Counted from the first letter of the stretch, positions 22,187-30,312 are shown. The stretch is DNA of 30,791 nucleotides from Lentisphaeria bacterium UBA4640 (GCA_002405835.1 DHMO01000017.1:14793-45583); one strand, 5' to 3'. Numbers and translations: made by a program. Notes: generated by a model from the sequence alone, not told the origin.

Positions 22187-23599
22187 TTACAGCTCCACCG
22201 TCAGTTCGGGGAGGAACGGGGTGCGGAAACAGCAGAAACGGAAGGTCGAGGTGAGCGGCTTTTCCGCAGAGGCGAAGTCAATGCGGAAAACTTCGCGGAA
22301 CGAACCTTCGTAGCAGCAAAGTGCAATTTCAAGAACGGAATCCGAAATCCAGGCGGCGCTTGCGGCGGTGCGGCGGAGATAGGGATCGTTCAGCTGAAGA
22401 AGATTGTCGCAGTTGAAGCCGAGTCCGGCGTGCAGCTTCTCTTCTCCGTTTTTCGAATGGAAAATGAGCGTGCAGTCTTTGTCGCCGAAGAAGATGGAAA
22501 CATCGGTGATGCCGGCGGCGTTCGGCTGGAATCTCCAGGAAGCGGGGGCGTGACGGCGCGTCAGGTCGCCGGCGGCAAGCGGAATGGAGAGTGTGTCAAG
22601 CTGTTCCAGAAGTTCCTTGTGCGCGACGGGATCCTCGGGAAGAGTGTCGCCGGTTACATCCGGAAGAAGAATGTCCCAGATGAGCGAGAGAACCTGCTGC
22701 ATGTTGGCTACTCCGGCGGTTGTGGCGATCGCAATGTCTTTTTCCGGAATGGCGATTGCATACTGTCCGTGGGCACCGTCGGCGCGGACGCCGTGCTGGC
22801 ACATCCAGAACTGATAGCCGTATCCGAGTTTCCAGTCGGGGGCTTCGTTCATGGAATTGTCAATCTGTTTCGTGGTCGCCTCAAGGAAATACTCGGCGGG
22901 GATGAGCTGGTGTCCGTCCGCAACGCCGCCGTCGAGAAGAAGCTGGGCGAACTTTGCGATGTCTTCGGTCTTGAGATACAATCCCCATCCGCCTTTGTTG
23001 GTTCCCTTCGGGCAGCACTCCCACATGCCTGGGACGATGTCGAGGGGTTCGAAGATGCGGGGCATGAGGTATTCGCGCACATTCTCTCCGGAAACTTTGC
23101 GGACGGCTGCCGCGAGCATGTAGGTCGCGGCGGAGTTGTAGGCAAAGTGCGTTCCGGGCTCAAAGTCGAGTTTGGAAGCAAGGAAGCCGCGGACCCAGTC
23201 GCCGTCCGGATCGGCGAACATTGCGGGGGCGGCGCAGGAGGCGTGTCCGCTTGCCATGGTCAGCAGATTGCGGAGCGTGATTTTGCGCATCCGCGGGTCG
23301 GTGATGACGGAATCGTATTCCGGAAAATAAGAAATCATTGTGTCGCTGAGGCGGAGCAGTCCTTCGCTTTGAGCAATGCCGACGGCGCATGAGGTGAAAC
23401 TTTTGCTGAGCGAGAAGAGCGAATGGGGAATATCGGGGGAATAGGGTTTCCACCAGCCTTCCGCGCAGACGTGTCCGTGACGCATGACCATGATGCTGTT
23501 GAGCGAATCGAGTTTTTTCAGTTCAGCAAGAAGTTTGCAGAGTGTGTGCGAGGAAATCCCGACCGATTCGGGGGTGGAACGTAAAAGATGTTTTGCCAT
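22187..23599 (-). CDS. Serine hydrolase of the class C beta-lactamase / penicillin-binding protein fold
   Basis: A 470-residue protein of the AmpC/esterase EstB-like family (PF00144). The nucleophile motif SLSK is at 63-66 in PHSLFSLSKSFTS. A Tyr-Asn-Ser at 154-156 in FAYNSAATYML takes the YxN place, and AHGQYAIAIPEKDIAIATTAG the third-motif place. A C-terminal extension of about 130 residues follows, predicted beta-rich. No signal peptide is present, so it is probably cytoplasmic and acts on esters, amides or small peptides rather than on antibiotics. The start is set at MAKHLL because GGAG lies about 8 bases before it. An in-frame ATG 17 codons upstream has no such site. No operon partner is seen. 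Confidence 0.82.
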   Translation of the reverse strand: MAKHLLRSTPESVGISSHTLCKLLAELKKLDSLNSIMVMRHGHVCAEGWWKPYSPDIPHSLFSLSKSFTSCAVGIAQSEGLLRLSDTMISYFPEYDSVITDPRMRKITLRNLLTMASGHASCAAPAMFADPDGDWVRGFLASKLDFEPGTHFAYNSAATYMLAAAVRKVSGENVREYLMPRIFEPLDIVPGMWECCPKGTNKGGWGLYLKTEDIAKFAQLLLDGGVADGHQLIPAEYFLEATTKQIDNSMNEAPDWKLGYGYQFWMCQHGVRADGAHGQYAIAIPEKDIAIATTAGVANMQQVLSLIWDILLPDVTGDTLPEDPVAHKELLEQLDTLSIPLAAGDLTRRHAPASWRFQPNAAGITDVSIFFGDKDCTLIFHSKNGEEKLHAGLGFNCDNLLQLNDPYLRRTAASAAWISDSVLEIALCCYEGSFREVFRIDFASAEKPLTSTFRFCCFRTPFLPELTVEL

Positions 23600-23689
23600 G
23601 AGAAACTCCGTTTTTTTGTGATAAGATATCCGTGTTCGCGGAAATAGCAAATGAAAACGGAAAATTTCAGGGAAAAAGAGCGGCGGCAG

Positions 23690-23717
23690 TTGAAAAAATG
23701 CGTTGACGGATTAAGAT
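23690..23717 (+). promoter_or_regulatory. Probable promoter of the DUF457-like gene
   Basis: TTGAAA (23690-23695), 16 bases, TAAGAT (23712-23717), about 24 bases before the start at 23741. Confidence 0.45.
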
Positions 23718-23740
23718 ACGTACAAAAAACAGAGGTTTTC

Positions 23741-24355
23741 ATGGCAAATTTCAAAGCTCATACGATCTGGGGCGGACTCTGGGGTGTGGTCTGCAGCATC
23801 GGCGCTTTTTTTCTCGGTTTTGCATCGCCCGTGAATCTTGCGGTCACAATGTTTCTTTCCGTTCTCGGCTCCGCGGTTCCGGATTTGGATTTTGACGACG
23901 GGCATCCCCGGCGGCTGGTCCTTTCGTTCCTGAGCATTTTGATTCCGCTGCTGGTGGTTCAGCGTTTTCAGCAGGATTTGACGGCGGAGCAGTTCCTTGC
24001 GCTCGGTCTCGCCGCATTTGTCGCGATCCGCTATCTTCTTGCGGTGATTTTGAACGTGACAACGGTTCACCGGGGGGCGTTTCATTCGATTCCAGCCGGG
24101 CTGATTACAGGGGAGCTTGCATGGCTGCTTTTTGCCGATTCCCCGCTGATGAACCGCGCGCTCTATACGGCGGCCGTGTTCGGCGCGGTGGTTTCACATC
24201 TGATTCTGGATGAAATCTGCGCAATCAAGCCGATGCACCTCTCGGTCAAGAAATCGTTCGGGAATGCGTTGAAATGGTCGGTGGAATCAAAAATTCACAC
24301 CGTTCTGCTTTATCTTCTGGTTCTTGCGCTCGGATACTTCTGCTGCATCATCTGA
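23741..24355 (+). CDS. DUF457/YdjM-type membrane-bound metal-dependent hydrolase-like protein
   Basis: A 204-residue integral membrane protein. It has family features: an N-terminal MANFKAHTIWGGLWG (His near the start), the PDLDFDDGHPRR acidic motif after the second helix, a mid-protein HRGAFHSIPAG, and SHLILDEICAIKPMHLSVKK near the end. Conserved His and Asp residues at helix ends suggest a membrane metal site, as in YdjM/YfhO-related phospholipase-like proteins, but activity in this family is poorly known. At least four hydrophobic segments are present. The start at 23741 is preferred over an ATG at 23651: AGAGG precedes it and the extra 30 residues are charged and unrelated. It ends one base from the stop of the convergent MetF-like gene. 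Confidence 0.75.
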   Translation: MANFKAHTIWGGLWGVVCSIGAFFLGFASPVNLAVTMFLSVLGSAVPDLDFDDGHPRRLVLSFLSILIPLLVVQRFQQDLTAEQFLALGLAAFVAIRYLLAVILNVTTVHRGAFHSIPAGLITGELAWLLFADSPLMNRALYTAAVFGAVVSHLILDEICAIKPMHLSVKKSFGNALKWSVESKIHTVLLYLLVLALGYFCCII

Positions 24356-24373
24356 TTCAGCAGATGATGTTTT
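24346..24373 (+). terminator. Terminator hairpin spanning the two convergent stop codons
   Basis: CATCATCTG (24346-24354) pairs with CAGATGATG (24361-24369) around ATTCAG, followed by TTTT on the plus strand. The stem lies inside the last codons of both convergent genes and brackets their stop codons. Confidence 0.5.
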
Positions 24374-25787
24374 CATCGAGAACGGAGTAGTCGTTGTCGA
24401 GTTCCGCGCGGCGGAGCAGGGCGGCAAAGATGCATTCCGTTCCGGTGTAGGGGCAGTCGCCGGAGGGGCGGCTCTCTCCGCAGACGCCGTTGTTGAGAAG
24501 TTTCGGGCAGTTGCCTGTGCAGACGTACATGGTCTGCGGAAGATGACAGCTGTCGCAGTTGCGGTGGCATGCGGCGAGCAGACGCTTGGTCAGACGCTTG
24601 TCCTCCGCCGGCATCCGGTCGGCATGCGGGAGCAGGAAGCGCGCAAGACGGTAGCGGAAGCGTTCGGCGAATGAGCATTCGGGAAGCGGTTCGCTGTTGA
24701 CTTTCGCCGTGTCGCAGGTGACGCCCTCCGCGAGCATGTTTTCAAACAGATAATAGCGGTACGGGTAGGGCACCATTTCAACTTTGGAATAGTAATCGTT
24801 GTGGGCGGCGCGCCAGTCGTCGTAATTGGAAAATTCGGACATCGCCTCCTGAATGCGCAGGTAGATGCGGTTTGCCGTTTCGGGGTCGTCCACTCCGGCG
24901 ATCTGAATGCCGCTGTAGCCGAGGAATTTCGCTCCGGCGGCATGAATCTGAAGACGGCGCCACTGCGCAGCTTCGAACTGGGCAAGCGAATACATCATCT
25001 CTTTGCGGATTGCCCGCTTGAGGTCGTCGGAAATCCAGAGACCAGGGCATTTCCCCGAGCAGATATCTTCGGCTTTTTCGGGTGTGAGATAGAGAATCCG
25101 CGCGATGGTCGGGATATTCTGCGAACGGCGGAACATGCACCAGCGCATCTCCAGCAGCTTGCGCATATCCCAGCCGCTCTGGGCAACGACAAACTGTGCG
25201 CCCGCCGCAATTTTCTTGTTGAGCTTGCTGTATTGCAGAATGCTGTCAGTGCGCGTGTATTTGAACGGGTTCGCGACGCATCCGGCGAAGAGCGGCTCTT
25301 TGGAGCAGGCGTTGCGCTGAAGAATGTTGGCGCTGTCGTAATAGCGGTGTTTCACGGCGTCTTCGAGCGTGGAACCGGCGGCTCCGGAGACGGCAACGAT
25401 GTTTTTGAATCCCTCGAAACGGTAGATCCCGAGATTGTAATCAATATCTTCCTGTGTGCGGTCGCGTCCGTTGAGATAGATGAGATGACGGTCGCGTCCG
25501 GTTTTGCAGAGCGCGGCGGCGAACTCGCCGGGATCAAGTGACGGAAAATCCGGCGAATCGTCGAGGAATGCGAGCCCTCCGGGGAAGTTCCGGGGGGACA
25601 TTGCGACGGATTCGAGTTCGGAATATTTGGAAACGACGGATTCAAGTTTGGAATCGCGTCCGGGAATATGCAGTTCAAGCAGAACGCTGAATTCCGCATT
25701 CGCAAGGTGTTCGCGGAAAAGGTTGCCTTTGGAATGTCCGCTGAAATTCATTTCGAGCTGACGGGAAAGCTGTTCCTCTTTTTTCAT
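24357..25787 (-). CDS. MetF-like protein fused to a cysteine-rich MTHFR_C (MetV-type) domain
   Basis: A 476-residue protein. Residues 25 to about 330 follow the methylenetetrahydrofolate reductase barrel: SVLLELHIP for the first strand (Glu38), RHLIYLNGRDRTQEDIDYNL matching the HLTxRDRNR motif, GFKNIVAVSGA matching GIxNxLxLxGD, and AGAQFVVAQSGWD. The usual Asp of the Gly-Asp motif, which tunes the flavin, is Ala136 here. Residues 407-452 hold eight Cys in the pattern of the MTHFR_C domain (HRNCDSCHLPQ, GNCPKLLNNGVCGES, then CPYTGTEC). In acetogens this domain occurs in MetV and helps deliver electrons to MetF. The start overlaps the upstream stop as ATGA. It may be a one-carbon reductase with altered chemistry. 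Its link to an alpha/beta-hydrolase-like gene is unexplained. Confidence 0.75.
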   Translation of the reverse strand: MKKEEQLSRQLEMNFSGHSKGNLFREHLANAEFSVLLELHIPGRDSKLESVVSKYSELESVAMSPRNFPGGLAFLDDSPDFPSLDPGEFAAALCKTGRDRHLIYLNGRDRTQEDIDYNLGIYRFEGFKNIVAVSGAAGSTLEDAVKHRYYDSANILQRNACSKEPLFAGCVANPFKYTRTDSILQYSKLNKKIAAGAQFVVAQSGWDMRKLLEMRWCMFRRSQNIPTIARILYLTPEKAEDICSGKCPGLWISDDLKRAIRKEMMYSLAQFEAAQWRRLQIHAAGAKFLGYSGIQIAGVDDPETANRIYLRIQEAMSEFSNYDDWRAAHNDYYSKVEMVPYPYRYYLFENMLAEGVTCDTAKVNSEPLPECSFAERFRYRLARFLLPHADRMPAEDKRLTKRLLAACHRNCDSCHLPQTMYVCTGNCPKLLNNGVCGESRPSGDCPYTGTECIFAALLRRAELDNDYSVLDENIIC

Positions 25788-26653
25788 TTGTCCGGAGCCT
25801 CCAGAAAGCCGGAGATGATCGCGGCGAGTTCTTCGGGGGCGTCTTCGGTGAGATAGCGTCCGCCGAAGGGAATGCGGTGGACTTTGGCGTCCGGGCAGTA
25901 GTTCATCCAGCGGTGGAGGTAGCGTTCCGGGTAGAGCCAGTCGCGCACTCCCCAGACGATGCACATTTTGTGTTCGCGGAGAATCCAGAGACCGTGTTCC
26001 ACTTCAATGACGCTCTCGAAGGAGGGATCGTCAGGTTTGCAGGGGATGTCGTCGATGAACCGGTAGAGCGCAATGCGGGCTTTGTGCTTGCGGTACGGAT
26101 ACATGTAACCGTTGCGGACGCTGTCCGGATGCGCGCCGAGTCCCCAGAAGATCATGTTTGTGTTCATCAGCAGCGGTTTGCCGATGACGGGGAACCACTT
26201 GCAGAGCTGGAACCGGAGAGGGAGACGGTAGCCGGAGAAGGCAATCGAATTCATCACGACAATGCGGTCGACGCGTTCCGAGTGACGGACCGTGAAGCCG
26301 GTTCCGATTGTGGCGCCCCAGCCGTGCATGACAAGCGAGAATTTCTCCAGATTGAGATGCTCGACGAGGCGCTCCAGATTGTCGATCTGCGTTTCCAGCC
26401 GGTAGTCGTAGCCGTCGGGTTTGTCGGAGAGACCGTAGCCGATGGCGTCGGGTGCGATCACCCGGAATTTCTGTGAGAACTCCTTGATGAGATTGCGGAA
26501 GAAGAACGACCACATCGGGCATGCATGGAGCATGATGATGACGGGTCCCGTTCCCTCGTCCACATAATGCATCCGGTACTTTCCGGCGTACATGTAGTGC
26601 GGAGTGAAGGGATATTCCTCCTTCATCTTTCTTAAATCCGCAGTTCTCTTCAT
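25784..26653 (-). CDS. Alpha/beta-hydrolase fold protein, dehalogenase-like but lacking the nucleophile and catalytic His
   Basis: A 289-residue protein that aligns by eye with the haloalkane dehalogenase/epoxide hydrolase branch: YVDEGTGPVIIMLHACPMWSF for the oxyanion-loop region, VIAPDAIGYGLSDKP, the nucleophile elbow VMHGWGATIG, and the C-terminal FGGRYLTEDAPEEL. The elbow normally reads HDWGG with Asp as nucleophile, but here the position is Gly111. The catalytic His of GGHFxxED is Arg266. The acid Asp238 (WGVRDWLYPE) remains. It should therefore not work by the normal triad. It lies 18 bases after argS and overlaps the MetF-like gene, so it is probably co-made with it. GGAGGG lies about 10 bases before the ATG. 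Confidence 0.8.
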   Translation of the reverse strand: MKRTADLRKMKEEYPFTPHYMYAGKYRMHYVDEGTGPVIIMLHACPMWSFFFRNLIKEFSQKFRVIAPDAIGYGLSDKPDGYDYRLETQIDNLERLVEHLNLEKFSLVMHGWGATIGTGFTVRHSERVDRIVVMNSIAFSGYRLPLRFQLCKWFPVIGKPLLMNTNMIFWGLGAHPDSVRNGYMYPYRKHKARIALYRFIDDIPCKPDDPSFESVIEVEHGLWILREHKMCIVWGVRDWLYPERYLHRWMNYCPDAKVHRIPFGGRYLTEDAPEELAAIISGFLEAPDK

Positions 26654-26671
26654 CCGGCGGCTCCCTCCGTC

Positions 26672-28465
26672 TTACATCGCCGACGGAACCTGAATGGTCA
26701 GCGTGTTGAGTCCGTCCGTGAGCAGGTCGCGGACCGCATAGCAGAGCGCGAGGCGCGCGGTGCGGAGCGGTTCGTTTTCCGCTGTGAGGACAGGGCATTC
26801 GCGGTAGAACCGGTTGAAGCCCTTCGCAACTTCGAGCAGATGATTGACGAGCACGGAGCAATCCATTTTTTCCGCTGCGGAGCGGAGGACGTCGGGATAG
26901 GCGGCGCAGAGCAGGGCCAGGCGGCGTTCCTCATCCTTCGCGAGCAGTTCCCACTGCGGATTTGCTGCGCCGATGTTCTGTTCCGCGGATTTGCGCTCGA
27001 TGGAGTTGATTCGCGCGCAGGCGTACTGAACGTACGGTCCCGTGTCGCCTTCGAATTTGAGCGATGCCTGCGGGTCGAACATGATCGTGGTTTTCGGATT
27101 GAATTTGAGGAGCATGAACTTGAGAGCGCCCATTCCGATGGTTTCGGCGCGCTGCTCCAGATCCTCCGGCGCGGGAGCTCCGTTGAGACGCTCCAGGGTG
27201 GCGGTGCGGGCGAGTCCGTGCATTTCATCGAACAGGTCATCCGCATCGACGACAGTGCCTTCGCGGCTTTTCATCTTGCCGGAGGGCAGGTTGACCATGC
27301 CGTAGGCGAGGTGGTAGAGGTGCGACGCCCATTCAAAACCGAGCTTGGAGAGAATGGTGAACAGCATCTTGAAGTGCAGAATCTGTTCATCGCCGACAAC
27401 CCAGATCTGAGTGTCCGGCTTGTTCTCTTTATACTTGAGCAGAGTTGTTCCGATATCCTGAGTGATGTAGACGCTGGTTCCGTCGGAACGGAGAACGACT
27501 TTGGTTCCGAGTTTGCCGAGGTCGGCGATGACTGCGCCGTCTTCGCGCTTTTTGAATACGCCGTCGGCGAGCCCTTTTGCGATGAGGTCCTTGCCGAGCA
27601 GATAGGTCTGGCTTTCGAGATATGTTTTGTTGAAATGAATGCCCATGCGGTCATACGTCTGCTTGAATCCGGCGAAGACCCAGGAGTTCATGAGGTTCCA
27701 GAGCTTGCGGACTTCCGGATCGCCGGCTTCCCAGTCCTGAAGCATCTTCTGCGCCGCGGCGCCGATTTCCGTGCGGAGAAAGAGGTCGTCGTTCGACTGA
27801 TCCGCCGTGGAAGGATCGCTTTCGCGGAGCGCCTTGATTTCATCGGAGAGAACGGAGTTGTACTTTACATAGAAGTTCCCGACAAAGTGGTCGCCCTTGA
27901 TTCCGGTGGATTCGGGCGTTTCCCCGTTGCCGTAGCGCTGGTATGCGAGCATGGATTTGCAGATGTGAATTCCGCGGTCGTTTACGAGGTTGATCGGGAT
28001 GACCGTGTTGCCGACGCGCGCGAGGAGCGAGCAGAGGGACATGCCGATGGTGTTGTTGCGGACGTGTCCGAGGTGCTGCGGTTTGTTGGTGTTCGGCGCG
28101 GAGTACTCGATGAGGATCCGGCGGCGTTCGGCTTCCGGCAGCTTGCCCTCTTCGAAGAGCGCGGGCATATCGGCAACCGTGTCGCGGCAGAGCGCGGCGG
28201 GTTTGAGGGTAATGTTGACAAACGCCTTGACCGCATCGGCGGAGGCGACGTCTTCATGGCTGCGGAAGAATTCGACGGCTTCGGTGGCGAGCTGATCGGG
28301 CTTCTTCCCGAACATTCCGGCGAAGCGGAAGCAGTTGACTGTGATGTCGCCGGTCATGCCCTGAGGACAGAGCTCTGGGACGATGCCCCAGCCGGGCTTG
28401 GTTTTGTTTTCGGGATTCTTCCGGAGAAGTTCTGCGGAAAAATCGGCAATGCAGCGCAGTTTCAT
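26672..28465 (-). CDS. argS: Arginyl-tRNA synthetase
   Basis: A 597-residue class I synthetase that charges tRNA-Arg. The HIGH motif is HLGH at 131-134 in NTNKPQHLGHVRNN. The KMSK-equivalent is KMKSREGT at about 397-404, with the Arg-type Ser-Arg-Glu-Gly that replaces the usual Lys in many ArgS. The DALR anticodon domain follows, with YVQYACARINSI and the C-terminal FNRFYRECPVL and ending IQVPSAM, matching the canonical ArgS tail. The N-terminal Add1 domain is complete. The gene follows manA by 12 bases and continues into the two downstream genes, so it is probably transcribed from the manA promoter. Confidence 0.96.
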   Translation of the reverse strand: MKLRCIADFSAELLRKNPENKTKPGWGIVPELCPQGMTGDITVNCFRFAGMFGKKPDQLATEAVEFFRSHEDVASADAVKAFVNITLKPAALCRDTVADMPALFEEGKLPEAERRRILIEYSAPNTNKPQHLGHVRNNTIGMSLCSLLARVGNTVIPINLVNDRGIHICKSMLAYQRYGNGETPESTGIKGDHFVGNFYVKYNSVLSDEIKALRESDPSTADQSNDDLFLRTEIGAAAQKMLQDWEAGDPEVRKLWNLMNSWVFAGFKQTYDRMGIHFNKTYLESQTYLLGKDLIAKGLADGVFKKREDGAVIADLGKLGTKVVLRSDGTSVYITQDIGTTLLKYKENKPDTQIWVVGDEQILHFKMLFTILSKLGFEWASHLYHLAYGMVNLPSGKMKSREGTVVDADDLFDEMHGLARTATLERLNGAPAPEDLEQRAETIGMGALKFMLLKFNPKTTIMFDPQASLKFEGDTGPYVQYACARINSIERKSAEQNIGAANPQWELLAKDEERRLALLCAAYPDVLRSAAEKMDCSVLVNHLLEVAKGFNRFYRECPVLTAENEPLRTARLALCYAVRDLLTDGLNTLTIQVPSAM

Positions 28466-28477
28466 GAATCAGCCCTC

Positions 28478-29476
28478 TCAGAGTGTCGTTTTGACGACGG
28501 TTGTGTGTTTGCCCGCGGGAACGAAGATGTGGTAGAGTCCGAATGCGGCGGGAATCAGGCAGGAGGAACCGGCCTTGAGTTCCACGGTGCGGTCGTCGCG
28601 GCCGACGGTGACCGGTTCATTGATCGCAGTGATGATGTGGAAGCTGCTCGTGCTGTTCGTATTGTCGCGCCAGTTTTCGACGAGACGCAGGTCTTCGACT
28701 TTGAAGAACGGGCAGGTGTTGACGACGGGATACTTGCGGTTGCGGTCGGTGGAATCGCACGGACCGGAGATGCGGGGCACGGTGCGGTCGGTGAAATCAA
28801 TGCAGTCGCGGGCGGCGTCCACGTGGAGTTCGCGGGATTTGCCGTTGGCGTCGACGCGTCCCCAGTCGCTGATGCGGAACGTCGTGTTGCTGTTCTGCTG
28901 GATTTCAAGAAGCAGGTTTCCCGCACCGATGGCGTGAACCTTGCCGGCCTTGATGAAATAGGCGTCGCCGGGGATGGAATCGAAAATCTGGAGAGTGCGT
29001 TCGACTTCGGGGCTGGCAACGTTCTGAAGGAACTGGACTTTGGTCGTGTTGTTGCGGAGTCCGGCGATGATCTTGGCGCCCTTGTCCGCCTGGATGATGT
29101 ACCACATTTCGGTTTTCGGTTCAATTCCCGGAGTGCGCGCACAGGCGGCTTCATCGGGGTGGACCTGAAGGGAAAGACGCTTTCCCGCATCGATGATTTT
29201 GACGAGGAGGGGGAATTTGCCGCCGTTGAAGTGGTCGCCGATGAGGTCCTTGCCGTAGAATTCAACGAGTTCGCGGAGCGTTTCGCCTTTGAGCGGACCG
29301 TTTTCGACGATGCTGACGGCGTCGTCGCGGTCGACGATTTCCCATGCTTCGCCGATGGGCGAGCTGTGCGGCGGAACGTCGCGGTTCAGGATGGTTTCAA
29401 GTTTGTTTCCGCCCCACATGACTTCTTTGTAGACGGGTTTGAATACCAGCGGGTAAAGAGCTTCTGTGTCAATCAT
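28478..29476 (-). CDS. manA: Mannose-6-phosphate isomerase, class I
   Basis: A 332-residue cupin enzyme that interconverts mannose-6-phosphate and fructose-6-phosphate. The zinc ligands fit the type I pattern: Gln104 and His106 in LSLQVHPDE, Glu123 in KTEMWYI, His181 in GKVHAIGAG. Arg201 lies in TTFRISDWGRVD, the substrate-binding motif. The N-terminus (PLVFKPVYKEVMWGG) and the compact length match the short bacterial/Bacillus form. GAGGAG precedes the ATG. It is the first gene of a four-gene minus-strand unit (manA, argS, alpha/beta-hydrolase-like, MetF-like) under the promoter at 29516-29544. Confidence 0.93.
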   Translation of the reverse strand: MIDTEALYPLVFKPVYKEVMWGGNKLETILNRDVPPHSSPIGEAWEIVDRDDAVSIVENGPLKGETLRELVEFYGKDLIGDHFNGGKFPLLVKIIDAGKRLSLQVHPDEAACARTPGIEPKTEMWYIIQADKGAKIIAGLRNNTTKVQFLQNVASPEVERTLQIFDSIPGDAYFIKAGKVHAIGAGNLLLEIQQNSNTTFRISDWGRVDANGKSRELHVDAARDCIDFTDRTVPRISGPCDSTDRNRKYPVVNTCPFFKVEDLRLVENWRDNTNSTSSFHIITAINEPVTVGRDDRTVELKAGSSCLIPAAFGLYHIFVPAGKHTTVVKTTL

Positions 29477-29515
29477 TCCGTAACTCCTCGGGAATAGTTT
29501 TTTTGATTCACTGCC

Positions 29516-29544
29516 AATATACCATATATTTACTGTTTTTTCAA
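29516..29544 (-). promoter_or_regulatory. Promoter of the manA-argS operon
   Basis: The minus strand has TTGAAA (29539-29544), a 17-base AT-rich spacer and TATATT (29516-29521), about 40 bases upstream of the manA ATG. Confidence 0.7.
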
Positions 29545-29557
29545 CGTATAGTTTCGG

Positions 29558-29591
29558 AAAAAAATGAAAATGCCCGGCGTCGGAGCCGGGC
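29558..29591 (-). terminator. Terminator of the pseudopilin gene
   Basis: A 7-bp stem, GCCCGGC (29572-29578) and GCCGGGC (29585-29591), is followed on the minus strand by ATTTTCATTTTTTT. It lies 9 bases past the pseudopilin stop and just before the manA promoter. Confidence 0.7.
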
Positions 29592-29600
29592 GTCGGGAAT

Positions 29601-30254
29601 TCAGCGCAGTTCGGATGTGTAATACCATTGTGCTTTCACCGTGTCGGTTCCATGAACTCCGGTGTTGGAGAGGCCGGCCGTGTGACCGTCGTAATAGAGC
29701 ATGTTCAGCCGCTGCTGGTGACGATATGTGGCGCTGTTGTAGTGCCCGGAAGCTCCGGTTTCGCCATACTGCAGCCAGCGGGGGTAGTCGCTGTTGTCGT
29801 AATTCAGCAGCGCCGCCATGCCGTCCATGAACTGGAAGCGGTTGGAAGCGTTCCGCATTTTAGCCAGACGGAAGGTTAGAAGCGAGCCGTTTGTGTTAAG
29901 GTCTGCAGCGTTCGCTCCGGAGTTGATGCCGTAGCTGTGGTTGATCTGCAGAGAGGTTCCTTTCTTGGTCGGACAGCAGAGCGCTGCCCAGTTGAATACG
30001 GTCGGCGTTTTCTTCTTGACGTTCAGGTATGGCGGCATGGAGTTCTGCCAGATGCAGTCGTTTCCGACTTTTTCTGCGGAAGAAAGGTTGATGACATATC
30101 CGTCGTAGTCGTTTGTGTACGCTGCTGATGCCGTGCCGAACTGTTTGAGGTTGCTGAGACAGGAGATGGCACGTCCTTTTTCTCTTGCCGAGTTCAGCGC
30201 GGGGAGGAGCATCCCGGCGAGGATCGCGATAATCGCAATCGTAACTATAATCAC
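29601..30254 (-). pseudogene. H-X9-DG class type II secretion-like pseudopilin, 5' end lost
   Basis: An open frame of 217 codons, first codon GTG. It begins inside the pseudopilin N-terminal helix (IIVTIAIIAILAGMLLPALN, then SAREKGRAISCLSNLKQ). The prepilin leader and the FTLIELL cleavage motif that should precede this helix are absent: in the same frame the upstream codons read TAA-CAA, so the reading frame stops at once. The C-terminal half has His followed by nine residues and Asp-Gly (RHQQRLNMLYYDGH), the H-X9-DG signature of these abundant PVC-group pseudopilins. Sequence changes abruptly to AT-rich at about 30255, where a serine recombinase gene begins nearby in the opposite direction. 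The gene was probably split by insertion of that element. Without the leader it cannot be processed normally. Confidence 0.75.
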
Positions 30255-30282
30255 TTGTTAAATATACAATACAGTGTATATT
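30255..30282 (+). promoter_or_regulatory. Promoter of the serine recombinase gene
   Basis: TTGTTA (30255-30260), 16 bases, TATATT (30277-30282), about 30 bases before the recombinase ATG. The boxes coincide with the two arms of an imperfect palindrome. Confidence 0.55.
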
Positions 30283-30286
30283 AACA
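30256..30286. repeat. Imperfect palindrome at the pseudopilin/recombinase junction
   Basis: TGTTAAATATACA (30256-30268) and TGTATATTAACA (30275-30286) are inverted repeats with one unpaired A and a 6-base centre. Being both at the junction with the broken gene and over the recombinase promoter, it could be a recombinase binding site (attachment-site arm), an autoregulatory operator, or both. Confidence 0.55.
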
Positions 30287-30312
30287 CACAAACAACATGA
30301 GGAGAAACAACC

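Noticed and set aside
26840..29497. 885-codon plus-strand frame opposite argS and manA
   Set aside because: Same artefact: no start signals, no motifs, and it crosses two conserved enzymes.
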